Below, in pieces: positions 18,063-26,889 of a stretch of DNA of 64,000 nucleotides. Every line of letters begins with the position of its first letter. The first letter of the stretch is position 1. This DNA is from Oceanobacillus kimchii X50 (GTDB taxonomy: Bacteria > Bacillota > Bacilli > Bacillales > Amphibacillaceae), in the NCBI RefSeq assembly GCF_000340475.1, contig NZ_CM001792.1:2732921-2796920 (forward strand), in the 5' to 3' direction. The notes under the pieces were generated by a model, which worked only from the letters and a program-made list of their open reading frames with translations, was not told where the DNA came from and ran no database searches. The translations under genes were made by a program, and so were the position numbers.

Positions 18063-19679
18063 TTACTCATCTTTTATAGATAAAGCCTCTTTCACTTGGT
18101 CTCTCAATGCCTTTTTCAGGAATTTACCAACTGAGGTTTTCGGAATTTCCTTCATAAATATCACTTCATCTGGCAACCAAAATTTCGCAAATTGAGGTTC
18201 TAAAAATTGTATTATATCCTCTTTTGTTAGTTGTGTTTTTTCTTTGCATACTACACATGCTACTGGACGCTCTTGCCATTTAGGATCTGGTATTGCTACT
18301 ACGGCTGCTTCGAATATATCTTCATGTGCCATTAAAGCGTTTTCTAAATCGACAGAAGAAATCCATTCTCCTCCGCTTTTAATAAGATCTTTTGTACGAT
18401 CTACAATTTTGATGGTACCTTCTTCATCCAACGTGACCACATCTCCTGTATGCAACCACCCATCATGAAATGCGTCTCCACTACGATTATCTTTATAATA
18501 TTGATCAGCAATCCATGGACCTCTAATTAATAATTCACCCATATCTTCTCCATCTCGGGCAATGTCTCCATTTTCATTTATCGCTCTAATTTCAATCCCT
18601 GGTACGACCATGCCTTGTCTGGAACGTAATTCAAGCCGCTCTTCCCCGTCCATACTGTGTTGATAGCTTTTTAATCTAGATACGGTAACTAAAGGTGACG
18701 TCTCTGTCATCCCGTACGCATGCAAAAATGGTATATTGTACTTTGTTTCAAATGTTTTTATCATACCCTTTGGAGCTGCAGATCCCCCACAAAGAATGTT
18801 TCTTAAACTTTTCATCGAGTAATTTCCTGACTCTAATTCTTTTAACAACCCTAACCAAATCGTTGGAACTCCTGCAGTAGTTGTCACTTCATAGTCATCA
18901 ATTAATTGGGCTAACACTTGTGGTGTTGGCATTGGACCTGGTAATACTTGTTTTGCTCCTAACCAAGTAGCTGCAAAGGGCATTCCCCAGGCGTTCACAT
19001 GAAACATCGGTACCACAGGCATAGTTGTATCCATTTCTGATAATCCGACTGTATCTGTCATTCCTAAAGCCATACTGTGTAAATAAATACCACGATGTGT
19101 ATACACAACACCTTTAGGTTTTCCGGTTGTTCCTGAGGTGTAACAAATTCCTGCTGGGTCTTCTTCGTTCAGTTCAGCAGTAAATTCATACTCCGTATTT
19201 GCTCTTTCTAATAGTGCTTCGTAGGAATAGACAGAACTTAAACTAGTTTCTGGAAGGCTTTCTCGATCTGTCATAACAATATAAGCTTCCACATGTTCTA
19301 ATTGATCCTTCACTCTCTCAATCAACGGCAATAAATCTTCATCAACTAGAATCACTTTATCTTCAGCATGATTAATAATATATACGAGATCTTCTTGGGC
19401 TAATCTAATATTTATTGTGTGTAAAATTGCTCCCATACTCGGAACAGCAAAATATGCTTCAAGATGTCGATGGTGATTCCACGCAAATGTACCCACTTTA
19501 TCACCTTTTTTAATACCAAGTGATTCTAAAGCATGGCCAAGGCGTTTCATACGTTGTATCGTTTCTTCATAAGTAAACGTCTGTACACCAGCTAACGTTC
19601 TTGATATCACTTCTTTCTTTGGAAAATATTTTTCCGTATGTTTAATCATCGATGCTAAAGTTAATTGTGTGTTCATCAT
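18063..19679 (-). CDS. Fatty acyl-CoA synthetase (second paralogue)
   Basis: A 538-residue AMP-forming acyl-CoA ligase. It has YTSGTTGKPKGV, AYGMTETSP and a GDVVTLDEEGTIKIVDRTKD hinge, with the catalytic Lys in PKTSVGKFLKK. It resembles medium/long-chain ligases of the AlkK/YngI type. It differs clearly from the other ligase in the same operon (13196-14788), so the two may activate different acids. It lies 58 bases downstream of the AMACR-like gene. Confidence 0.92.
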   Translation of the reverse strand: MMNTQLTLASMIKHTEKYFPKKEVISRTLAGVQTFTYEETIQRMKRLGHALESLGIKKGDKVGTFAWNHHRHLEAYFAVPSMGAILHTINIRLAQEDLVYIINHAEDKVILVDEDLLPLIERVKDQLEHVEAYIVMTDRESLPETSLSSVYSYEALLERANTEYEFTAELNEEDPAGICYTSGTTGKPKGVVYTHRGIYLHSMALGMTDTVGLSEMDTTMPVVPMFHVNAWGMPFAATWLGAKQVLPGPMPTPQVLAQLIDDYEVTTTAGVPTIWLGLLKELESGNYSMKSLRNILCGGSAAPKGMIKTFETKYNIPFLHAYGMTETSPLVTVSRLKSYQHSMDGEERLELRSRQGMVVPGIEIRAINENGDIARDGEDMGELLIRGPWIADQYYKDNRSGDAFHDGWLHTGDVVTLDEEGTIKIVDRTKDLIKSGGEWISSVDLENALMAHEDIFEAAVVAIPDPKWQERPVACVVCKEKTQLTKEDIIQFLEPQFAKFWLPDEVIFMKEIPKTSVGKFLKKALRDQVKEALSIKDE

Positions 19680-19737
19680 AACAATCTACCCCTTCATTAT
19701 TTTTTTAGATTGATGGAAACAACTGCATCAAAATGAT

Positions 19738-20859
19738 TTATTTAATGGTTCTTGCTGGGTTTAATAGTTCTTCATTATGCTCACCAAGAGAGGGCGACTT
19801 AGATCGGATTTCTCCTGGGGTTTCTGACATCTTAATTGGGATTCCGATTTGTTTCATCCCTCCTTTATCAATAATCATCTCTCGGTGAGAAACATGTGGA
19901 TCTACTACTAGTTCATCTAGGGTTTGTAATGCTGTAACACATGCTTCTTCCCCATCAAATAAAATCATCCATTCATCTAATGTTTTTTTCTTGATGATAT
20001 TTTGGATAGATGTAATCATTTCACGTTGTATCTCAAGTGAAGCATGTAATTGTGATATATACTCATATTTACCTATAACTCTACAAAACGTTGACCAAAA
20101 TTTATCTTCTAATCCTCCCATGGACAAATAGCGGCGATCTTTCGTCTCATATATTTGATAACATGCGTAACCACCGTAAAGCAGTGATTTCTCACGGTCC
20201 ACCGACTGCCCGTGAAAGGTTGCAGGTAACAGCATATGCAGCCATGAAACCGCCCCATCTAACATGGAGACATCAATATACTGGCCTTCTCCAGTATTCT
20301 GACGATGAATATATGCCATTAAAATTCCGATTAATGCTGGATAAGCCCCCATTCCTATATCTGCAATTTGAACAGATGGTAATACTGGTTTTTTGCTGTT
20401 ATCACTCATCATTTGAAGGATACCTGCCGTACTTAAGTAATTAATATCGTGTCCTGCTTTATCTTTATACGGTCCTGTTTGGCCATAACCAGTTAGAGAA
20501 CAATAAATTAAACTAGGTTGATATTCTTTTAGTGTGTCGTAGTCAAGTCCAAGATTTTTCATTACTCCTGGACGAAAAGATTCTATTAAAATATCAGAAC
20601 TAGTTAGTAATTCTAAAAAGCTTTGTTTATCCTCTTCATCTTTTAAATCTAGACAAACACTCTTTTTGTTTCTATTTATTGACTGAAAAAACACACTATC
20701 TTCATTTCCGTATTTAGGATCAAAATCACGTAGATAATCTCCACCATTTGGTTGTTCTATCTTAATTACCTCCGCTCCAAAATCCGCTAGCATCATCGAA
20801 CAATAAGGACCAGGAAGTAGCCTCGTTAAATCTAATACTCTTATATTGGATAGCGGCAT
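19738..20859 (-). CDS. Alpha-methylacyl-CoA racemase-like (CaiB/BaiF family)
   Basis: A 373-residue class III CoA-transferase fold. It keeps the racemase triad spacing: His137 (AGHDIN), Asp167 (QIADIGMG) and Glu251 (GGLEDKFW). This matches the His/Asp/Glu set of the mycobacterial racemase, with the same 30-residue His-Asp separation. It may epimerise (2R)-methylacyl-CoA to the 2S form required by acyl-CoA dehydrogenase. A CoA-transferase activity cannot be excluded. The ATG follows GAGGAGG, 17 bases past the thiolase gene. Confidence 0.87.
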   Translation of the reverse strand: MPLSNIRVLDLTRLLPGPYCSMMLADFGAEVIKIEQPNGGDYLRDFDPKYGNEDSVFFQSINRNKKSVCLDLKDEEDKQSFLELLTSSDILIESFRPGVMKNLGLDYDTLKEYQPSLIYCSLTGYGQTGPYKDKAGHDINYLSTAGILQMMSDNSKKPVLPSVQIADIGMGAYPALIGILMAYIHRQNTGEGQYIDVSMLDGAVSWLHMLLPATFHGQSVDREKSLLYGGYACYQIYETKDRRYLSMGGLEDKFWSTFCRVIGKYEYISQLHASLEIQREMITSIQNIIKKKTLDEWMILFDGEEACVTALQTLDELVVDPHVSHREMIIDKGGMKQIGIPIKMSETPGEIRSKSPSLGEHNEELLNPARTIK

Positions 20860-20876
20860 ATTGTTCCTCCTCTTTA

Positions 20877-22031
20877 CTATTCATCTAATCTTTCAATAAT
20901 GGTTGCATTTGCCATCCCATGTCCTTCACACATAGTTTGAAGACCATATCTTCCACCTGTTCTTTCCAATGTATGTAACATGGTAGTCATTAATCGGGAT
21001 CCACTAGCACCAAGTGGATGCCCTAAAGCAATTGCACCTCCATCTTGATTCAATTTCTTTGGATCTGCTCCCGTTTCTTTCAACCACATCAATGGTACAG
21101 AAGCAAATGCTTCATTCACTTCAAATACATCAATGTCATCTAACTTTAATTTTGCTTTTTCAAGCACCTTTTTTGTAGCTGGAACGGGACCAGTTAGCAT
21201 TAATGTTGGATCTGATCCAATTACAGAGCGCGCAATAATTCGAAAGCGTGGTTTAAAACCCAGTTCTTCTGCCTTCTCTCGCGACATAATCAATAATCCA
21301 GCTGCACCATCACTAATTTGACTCGCATTTCCGGCAGTCACACTACCATTCTTCTCAAACGGCGACGATAACCCAGCTAATTTTTCCATCGAAGTATTTT
21401 CTCTTGGGCCTTCATCAGTATCAATAGTCACTTTTGTTCCATCAGATCTTGTAATTTCTACTGACATAATCTGATCGGAAAAATAACCGTTGTTTCTTGC
21501 TTCAATTGCTTTTTGATGACTTTCTAACGCAAATAAATCCATCTCTTCTCTGGAAATATTCCATTTCCTTGCAATTCTCGCTGCAGACAATCCTTGATTA
21601 ATAATCTCGTAATTCGATGTCAACGATTTACTTAACTTTACTCCCTGTTGATTCGATCCCATAGGAACTCGCGACATACTTTCTATTCCAGCAGCGACAA
21701 CTATATCCATGTCCCCACTTACAATTGCTTGTGCTGCAAAATGAATGGCTTGTTGACTCGAACCACATTGACGATCAATCGTAGTACCCGGAACTTCTAT
21801 CGGGTATCCAGCGATTAAAGCTGCTTGCCTACCAATATCAAAGGCTTGTTCTCCACTTTGAGTGACACAACCCATAATGACATCTTCAATTAATCCTGAA
21901 TCCAATCCAGTGCGAGTTATTAATTCTTTTAAAGGCATTGCTGCCAAATCCTCTGCTCTAATTTCACTAAGTGAACCGTTTCGCTTTCCAACAGGTGTAC
22001 GAACCGCTTCTACTATTACTGCTTCACGCAA
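20877..22031 (-). CDS. Acetyl-CoA acyltransferase (thiolase)
   Basis: A 384-residue thiolase from a TTG at 22031, right after AAGGAGGAG; the frame extends to 22151 without a better site. The nucleophile Cys89 (DRQCGSS), the His in ALGHPLGASG and the C-terminal Cys in TMCEGHGMANA are present. The usual CxGGG is CEGHG here. It performs the last beta-oxidation step, releasing acetyl- or propionyl-CoA. A 330-base gap to the upstream SDR gene contains a repeat element. Confidence 0.93.
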   Translation of the reverse strand: MREAVIVEAVRTPVGKRNGSLSEIRAEDLAAMPLKELITRTGLDSGLIEDVIMGCVTQSGEQAFDIGRQAALIAGYPIEVPGTTIDRQCGSSQQAIHFAAQAIVSGDMDIVVAAGIESMSRVPMGSNQQGVKLSKSLTSNYEIINQGLSAARIARKWNISREEMDLFALESHQKAIEARNNGYFSDQIMSVEITRSDGTKVTIDTDEGPRENTSMEKLAGLSSPFEKNGSVTAGNASQISDGAAGLLIMSREKAEELGFKPRFRIIARSVIGSDPTLMLTGPVPATKKVLEKAKLKLDDIDVFEVNEAFASVPLMWLKETGADPKKLNQDGGAIALGHPLGASGSRLMTTMLHTLERTGGRYGLQTMCEGHGMANATIIERLDE

Positions 22032-22126
22032 GCGAACTCCTCCTTTTAAATGATTTTGATTTCCTTTATCATAAGGGAAAAAGGAAGTTACTGGGACATA
22101 ACAAAAAGATCTGATCAAAAGACGGA

Positions 22127-22364
22127 TACGTAGCTTTTCGCACGCTATCACTTTTCTTGCCTAGCTTTAGCGTCCAGCAACTAGTAAACTTCACACCCTT
22201 CACTACGATAAAGAAGACTTGCAGAATGTTATGATGCTTAGTCGCACTTATACCCTTGTGGTGAAAGTCAATATCGATTCGCTTAAGCTCATCGTATTTC
22301 CTTTATCTCATTGCGAAGTGCTCCAGTTTATACGTTGCTTTTCGGACGCTATCACTTTTCTTAC
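22127..22364. repeat. Element F: 34-bp direct repeats flanking about 170 bp
   Basis: The 34-base segment at 22127-22160 recurs at 22331-22364 with three mismatches (shared core ACGCTATCACTTTTCTT). Between them lie about 170 bases without a convincing gene. The right copy overlaps the stop codon of the SDR gene. The arrangement suggests insertion or duplication of a dispersed intergenic element within the operon. This accounts for most of the gap between the thiolase and SDR genes. Confidence 0.7.
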
Positions 22365-23128
22365 TTTGGTTGCATTCGGATGGCTCCGTCAAGTCGTATT
22401 ACTTCCCCATTTAACATTGGATTTTCAATAATGCTTTGTGCGAGCTTCGCATACTCAATTGGTTTTCCTAAACGTGATGGAAAAGGTGTCATTTTCCCTA
22501 ATTCTTCTTTTGCTTTCTCTGGTAACTTTTCAAATAACGGTGTTAAAAATAAACCAGGAGCAATGGTCATAACCCGAATACCATGGGTAGATAAATCTCT
22601 AGCAATCGGAAGCGTCATGCCTGCAACTCCTCCTTTTGAAGCACTGTATGCTGCCTGTCCAATTTGACCTTCAAACGCAGCTACAGAAGCAGTATTAATA
22701 ATAACTCCTCGTTCTCCCTCTTCGTTTGGTTTATTTAGTGCCATTTTATCAGCAGCTAGTCGAATCACATTAAACGTACCGATTAGGTTAATTTCTATGA
22801 CGTTTGAAAAATGTTGTAATGAATGAACACTTTTTTTCCCAATCGTTTTTTCTGCAATTGCAATACCAGCACAATTAACAACTGCATGAATGCCATTACC
22901 TTGTTCCACTACATTATCCAATGCTTTTTGAACACTAATTTCATCAGTTACATCGACTTGGTAATAACGAACACCATCTCCCAATTCTGTCGCTAAACGT
23001 TCTCCATTCTCTTTATTCAAATCAAAAATAGCTACTTTTCCGTTTTGATTTTTTAGTCGTCGTACGGTCGCTTCTCCCAGACCTGATGCACCGCCTGTAA
23101 CAACTGTAGTCATTTGATTTATAATCAC
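22361..23128 (-). CDS. SDR dehydrogenase, HSD17B10-like 3-hydroxyacyl-CoA dehydrogenase
   Basis: A 255-residue short-chain dehydrogenase. The GTG at 23128 overlaps the TetR stop (GTGA), a coupled start six bases after GGAGA. The Rossmann motif [13 protein letters not shown], and the active-site YSASK are present. The C-terminal pattern RLDGAIRM and the overall arrangement match human HSD10-type enzymes, which oxidise 3-hydroxy-2-methylacyl-CoA. No FadB/FadN gene is present, so this enzyme probably supplies the third beta-oxidation step. Confidence 0.9.
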   Translation of the reverse strand: MIINQMTTVVTGGASGLGEATVRRLKNQNGKVAIFDLNKENGERLATELGDGVRYYQVDVTDEISVQKALDNVVEQGNGIHAVVNCAGIAIAEKTIGKKSVHSLQHFSNVIEINLIGTFNVIRLAADKMALNKPNEEGERGVIINTASVAAFEGQIGQAAYSASKGGVAGMTLPIARDLSTHGIRVMTIAPGLFLTPLFEKLPEKAKEELGKMTPFPSRLGKPIEYAKLAQSIIENPMLNGEVIRLDGAIRMQPK

Positions 23129-23736
23129 AGACATTCTCCTTTTCTGACTTGTTTTACTACAATATTTAATAGATATTCGGCCATTTGTTCTAGCATATCT
23201 TGCTTCTGTTTCTTACCCTCATTGTCATACCATTGCGTTAACCAATTCATTGCTCCTAGATAAATATTACGCGTGATTTTCGGATCTAATGCTTGAAATA
23301 CGCCTTCTTCTATCCCAATTACTATTAATTGATCCAATAATTCCGTATAGTTTCGATGGAGTTGCAGAATAATTTCTAATTGTTGATGTGAAAAAAATTG
23401 CTCAGGTTTATGCATGAGTTCAAATCCATATTTATCTTCTAACAAATGGTCCATATGTGCGATCATTGCTTTTTTTAATTTTTCTCTTGGATGTAGTGGT
23501 TGATCGTGGATGTTTTTTAAGTTTTCAATGCTATTTTTAAGAAGTAGTTGATGGCTTTGAAATAATAAATCTTGTTTATCCTGAAAATAATAATATACAG
23601 TGCCCTTTGTAATTAAAAGCTTTGCAGCAATGTCTTCTATAGTGGTGCGATAGTAACCTTTTTCAGCAATAATTTGCATCGCTGAATGTATGATTTCTTT
23701 CTTTTTCTTCTCCGTTTTCTGTTCACGTAGAGACAA
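23125..23736 (-). CDS. TetR-family regulator of the acyl-CoA operon
   Basis: A 203-residue repressor starting at TTG after GGAGGG. The N-terminal helix-turn-helix covers about 10-55 ([15 protein letters not shown]...KGTVYYYF). The ligand domain is helical. It is the first gene of the leftward operon and overlaps the next gene by four bases. By analogy with FadR of B. subtilis it is likely an autoregulated repressor released by an acyl-CoA. A dyad overlaps its promoter. Confidence 0.9.
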   Translation of the reverse strand: MSLREQKTEKKKKEIIHSAMQIIAEKGYYRTTIEDIAAKLLITKGTVYYYFQDKQDLLFQSHQLLLKNSIENLKNIHDQPLHPREKLKKAMIAHMDHLLEDKYGFELMHKPEQFFSHQQLEIILQLHRNYTELLDQLIVIGIEEGVFQALDPKITRNIYLGAMNWLTQWYDNEGKKQKQDMLEQMAEYLLNIVVKQVRKGECL

Positions 23737-23765
23737 AAGATCCCTCCTTTTCTCTTCTACTTTTT

Positions 23766-23779
23766 TGAAATCGCTTTCA
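23766..23779. promoter_or_regulatory. cre site (CcpA) for the acyl-CoA operon
   Basis: TGAAATCGCTTTCA is a near-perfect catabolite-responsive element (TGWAANCGNTNWCA). It lies just downstream of the -10 box and 30 bases before the TetR start, a position typical of CcpA roadblock repression. It implies carbon catabolite repression of the whole operon. Confidence 0.78.
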
Positions 23780-23784
23780 TAATT

Positions 23785-23815
23785 ACATTCTAGTAAGTAT
23801 AATTTTGAATGTCAA
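23785..23815 (-). promoter_or_regulatory. Acyl-CoA operon promoter with overlapping dyad
   Basis: On the minus strand, TTGACA (23810-23815) and TAGAAT (23787-23792) are 17 bases apart. The inverted pair ACATTC (23785-23790) and GAATGT (23807-23812) overlaps both boxes, a good candidate TetR operator. The cre site follows directly. Confidence 0.72.
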
Positions 23816-23904
23816 GTATAATTTCTGAAAATTTAGTCATGAAGTTGTTATTCAGTCGAGGTATACTGACTGTTGTAAAGGATAAATTTTAGTAGTATAT
23901 CTTT

Positions 23905-23962
23905 CTGTAAAAAAAAGCAGATAACTATCCGCCTATTCTCAATAAACGCTGTTATCTGCTTA
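23905..23962 (-). terminator. Terminator after the 472-residue permease gene
   Basis: The stem AAGCAGATAAC / GTTATCTGCTT is followed on the minus strand by eight T residues, 14 bases past the stop codon. Confidence 0.85.
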
Positions 23963-23975
23963 ATCGTTACCTATA

Positions 23976-25394
23976 TTAAGTCGTAAGGACAACCATGATT
24001 TGAATATATGACATTACAACAATATAAAAGGCTAAGGCAAACCAACCATTAAAACGCAGGCCATTTTTAAAACCGCTAAGTCCGTTAGAACCACTTAATA
24101 TAATGATCGGCATAATTACTGGGGACAGCATTATAGAAATTGAACTTCCCAAGGTTACTGCCAATACAATTAATTCAGGTGGGTATGGCAAATGTATTGA
24201 TTGTAAAATCCCTGCAACGAGTACCATCACTGTTAATGGTCCAAGTCCAAAGAATCCTAAAATGATTACCATAATCGGCAATAAATATAAAACATTAATA
24301 AATGGTAGTACATTTTGGATAGAATAAATGCCATTCACTACATTTTCAGCAAACGAAGTATGGCCTAGTGATGCAATTAACATTCCCGCACCTAGCATTA
24401 CACAAAGTTGATAAGACTTGCTTGCCATTTCATCTTTAATATAACTCGTTGCGATCTGCGTCAATTTATATACTCTACGTTTGATTACGTAATAACATAC
24501 AATCCAAACTACAATCGTTAATGGAATTAGAACTAAAAGTTCTATTTCAACAAAAAAGCTCAGTATAAAAATCGAACCAAATAAGGTAATAAATAAAATA
24601 GCAAATTCACGTACTACTCGATTCATTTCTTTTTTATTTTTAGAATGATGCAGAACTTCATCGATTTCTTTTTGCAAACCTGCAGTGAAGTCTACTTGGT
24701 ATCGTTTCTGTTCTTTCGTAGTAAATACAAGTGCTAACAGTGTACCGAATATAGCTACTGCAACCCCCTGTATAATAGCTGAACTTAAAGAAGCGTCCAT
24801 AATTTCAACAACATAGGCAAACGATGGAATACTCAACACCCACATAACCGAAAGAGCAAACCCACGAAGTAATGCAGTTCCTTTAAAATATTCCCAAGCT
24901 TCTCCTTTTTCATCCTTTAAAATCATACTTACAAATTGATACATCATTGGAATCGCACCAAATAATAAGAAGTAAGCAATGATTTGAGTAAAGGAGACCA
25001 TCCCAAGGTAGAACTTTCTGCTGGAATTTAACAACCGATGCCCGAAGCCGATAATTGATTCTAAAAATGCTTCTTCTCGTAATACCCAACTGACCATAGG
25101 AATTACTACCAACAAACCGATCATATTGCGCATTTGCTGAAGCCCTTCTCTAAGCCCATTTATGAGATTCATATCTGTAAAAAGAAAAATTACAATCCCT
25201 GTTACGAATAGCCCTAACGGCATTTTTAAATTTGAAGGCCCATAATAAAATGTAGCGAATAAAACAATCGCAAATCCACAAATCGCCATAATTAGCACTA
25301 AGCTATCTAACTCTTGGAAATACGTAAAGAAATGAAGGAGAGTGAAACCTATAATTCCTGTTGTTAAACCTGCTGTTACAAATCGATTACGCAT
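23976..25394 (-). CDS. Multi-spanning permease-like membrane protein, unknown family
   Basis: A 472-residue protein with about 11-12 hydrophobic helices and a cytoplasmic charged loop near 225-255. The C-terminal region GSSISIMLSPVIMPIIILSG and GFFGLGPLTVMVLV looks like re-entrant, small-residue-rich segments of ion-coupled (IT-superfamily-like) carriers. I do not recognise a named family. It is a single gene with its own AGGAGT site and terminator, beside but opposed in timing to the acyl-CoA operon promoter. A solute carrier role is inference. Confidence 0.75.
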   Translation of the reverse strand: MRNRFVTAGLTTGIIGFTLLHFFTYFQELDSLVLIMAICGFAIVLFATFYYGPSNLKMPLGLFVTGIVIFLFTDMNLINGLREGLQQMRNMIGLLVVIPMVSWVLREEAFLESIIGFGHRLLNSSRKFYLGMVSFTQIIAYFLLFGAIPMMYQFVSMILKDEKGEAWEYFKGTALLRGFALSVMWVLSIPSFAYVVEIMDASLSSAIIQGVAVAIFGTLLALVFTTKEQKRYQVDFTAGLQKEIDEVLHHSKNKKEMNRVVREFAILFITLFGSIFILSFFVEIELLVLIPLTIVVWIVCYYVIKRRVYKLTQIATSYIKDEMASKSYQLCVMLGAGMLIASLGHTSFAENVVNGIYSIQNVLPFINVLYLLPIMVIILGFFGLGPLTVMVLVAGILQSIHLPYPPELIVLAVTLGSSISIMLSPVIMPIIILSGSNGLSGFKNGLRFNGWFALAFYIVVMSYIQIMVVLTT

Positions 25395-25537
25395 ATAATT
25401 AACTCCTATACAATTACTTTCTATATTTAACTATACACCCTTTGTCAAACCAAATTTCATGATATCGAGCTTCCGGGTATTTAAAAAGCATAGGAGGAAT
25501 TTATTTGATTATAGGATTGTAAATCTGCGATGAATTG

Positions 25538-25834
25538 TCTATTCACTACTTTTTTGGATTTCTTGAGTTAGTTTGGTTGATAGACCGTGTCTATTCACCA
25601 CTTTTTTGGATTTCTTGAGTTGTTTTGGTTGATAGACCATGTCTATTCACTACTTTTTTGGATTTCTCAAGTTATTTTGGTTGATAGACCATGTCTATTC
25701 ACCACTTTTTTGGATATCTCGAGTTAGTTTGGTTGATAGACCGTGTCTATTCACTACTTTTTTGGATTTCTTGAGTTGTTTTGGTTGATAGACCGATTCA
25801 CTACTTTTTTGGATTTCTAGAGTTGTTTTGGTTT
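25538..25834. repeat. 52-bp tandem repeat, 6 copies (family B)
   Basis: Units starting TCTATTCACTAC or TCTATTCACCAC begin at 25538, 25590, 25642, 25694 and 25746, exactly 52 bases apart. A sixth, 5 bases shorter, starts at about 25796. Landmarks are TTTTTTGGATTTCT and TTGATAGACC. Copies differ at a few sites only. The array occupies the intergenic space before the pxpC terminator. Sequence and period relate it to the array at 10835-10985. No open frame of note was seen. Confidence 0.93.
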
Positions 25835-25864
25835 TCCCCATTAACAGAAACTCTACGAATTGCA

Positions 25865-25901
25865 AAAGCTAATCATCCCTAAGCTGTGAATGATTAGCTT
25901 T
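25865..25901 (-). terminator. Terminator of the pxp operon
   Basis: A perfect 12-base stem, AAAGCTAATCAT / ATGATTAGCTTT, lies 40 bases beyond the pxpC stop. The T run on the minus strand is short. Confidence 0.6.
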
Positions 25902-25938
25902 CATTAATTCATCTTATTTTTTCACTCAATATTAAAAA

Positions 25939-26889
25939 TTAAGAAATTGCTAAGTAACGTAAAAAGCTTTCTTGACTTTTATAGAGCCGCTGCGCTTGAG
26001 CCAAAGAAATTAATTCAAAGGTAAATGTAGCTCCACTCATTCTTTGAATAACCTGTGGTAAATCGACAGAGATCACTGTGGCTATACGGGCATAGCCTCC
26101 GGTGGTTTGCCGATCAGCTAATAAAATGATTGGTTGCCCATTTGCTGGAACTTGGATAGTACCTGGCAATATGGCATCTGAAATAATATCCGCACTGTTT
26201 TCACAAATATGTGAAATGGACTCTCCTTCTAAACGATATCCCATTCGATCTGATTGTGAAGACATTTTATATGTAGAAGCAAAAAAAGTATCGTACGTAG
26301 TTGAGGAGAAAAGTTGCTGATCCGGCCCTTTAATTACTCGAATCGGTCGTTCATTGTCGTAATCGGGAATATCATTATATTTTAATTGTCTACCAGAACG
26401 AGCATTTACCCCATAACTATCATGATTCTTAAGAATATCTCCTTTTTGCAGATATCGACCATGAAATCCACCCAATCCAGCCTTTACAAAAGTAGATTTA
26501 CTTCCCATTACTGTTGGGACGTCAATTCCTCCTGCTACAGCTAAATAAGCATAGCTCCCTTTTACAGGTTGTCCAAAAGTAAGAACTTGTCCTTTACGAG
26601 CTTTGTAAGAACGCCACGGATAAATCGGTTGATTATCTAACTTTGCAGATAAATCCGCTCCACCAATTGCGAAAATAATATCTTCTAGAATTTTAATTTT
26701 TGGTCCCATAATTACGATTTCTAAGCCAGCTTCCGTTCTTTCATTTCCAACTAGTACATTGGCAACTTGAAGCGCGAAAGCATCCATCGCTCCTGATACA
26801 ACCACTCCATACTGCTGATATCCAGTTCTCCCAAGGTCTTGTACTGAAGTAGCTAATCCAGGCTTTATCACTTCGAAACATTTAACCAT
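25939..26889 (-). CDS. pxpC: 5-oxoprolinase subunit PxpC (KipA-like)
   Basis: A 316-residue allophanate-hydrolase-subunit-2-like protein. It has the N-terminal motif PGLATSVQDLGRTGYQ and central GGIDVP / GSKSTF. With PxpA and PxpB it forms the ATP-dependent 5-oxoprolinase that reopens pyroglutamate to glutamate. Its start overlaps the end of pxpA by 8 bases. In B. subtilis the orthologue KipA also counters the KinA inhibitor KipI. Confidence 0.93.
   Translation of the reverse strand: MVKCFEVIKPGLATSVQDLGRTGYQQYGVVVSGAMDAFALQVANVLVGNERTEAGLEIVIMGPKIKILEDIIFAIGGADLSAKLDNQPIYPWRSYKARKGQVLTFGQPVKGSYAYLAVAGGIDVPTVMGSKSTFVKAGLGGFHGRYLQKGDILKNHDSYGVNARSGRQLKYNDIPDYDNERPIRVIKGPDQQLFSSTTYDTFFASTYKMSSQSDRMGYRLEGESISHICENSADIISDAILPGTIQVPANGQPIILLADRQTTGGYARIATVISVDLPQVIQRMSGATFTFELISLAQAQRLYKSQESFLRYLAIS

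Noticed and set aside
22219..22667. Plus-strand frames across the SDR 3' end and element F
   Set aside because: They are antisense to the SDR gene or lie in repeat sequence, with no start signal.
10835..25834. 52-bp repeat arrays as possible CRISPRs
   Set aside because: The units are contiguous with no unique spacers, and no cas genes are present.
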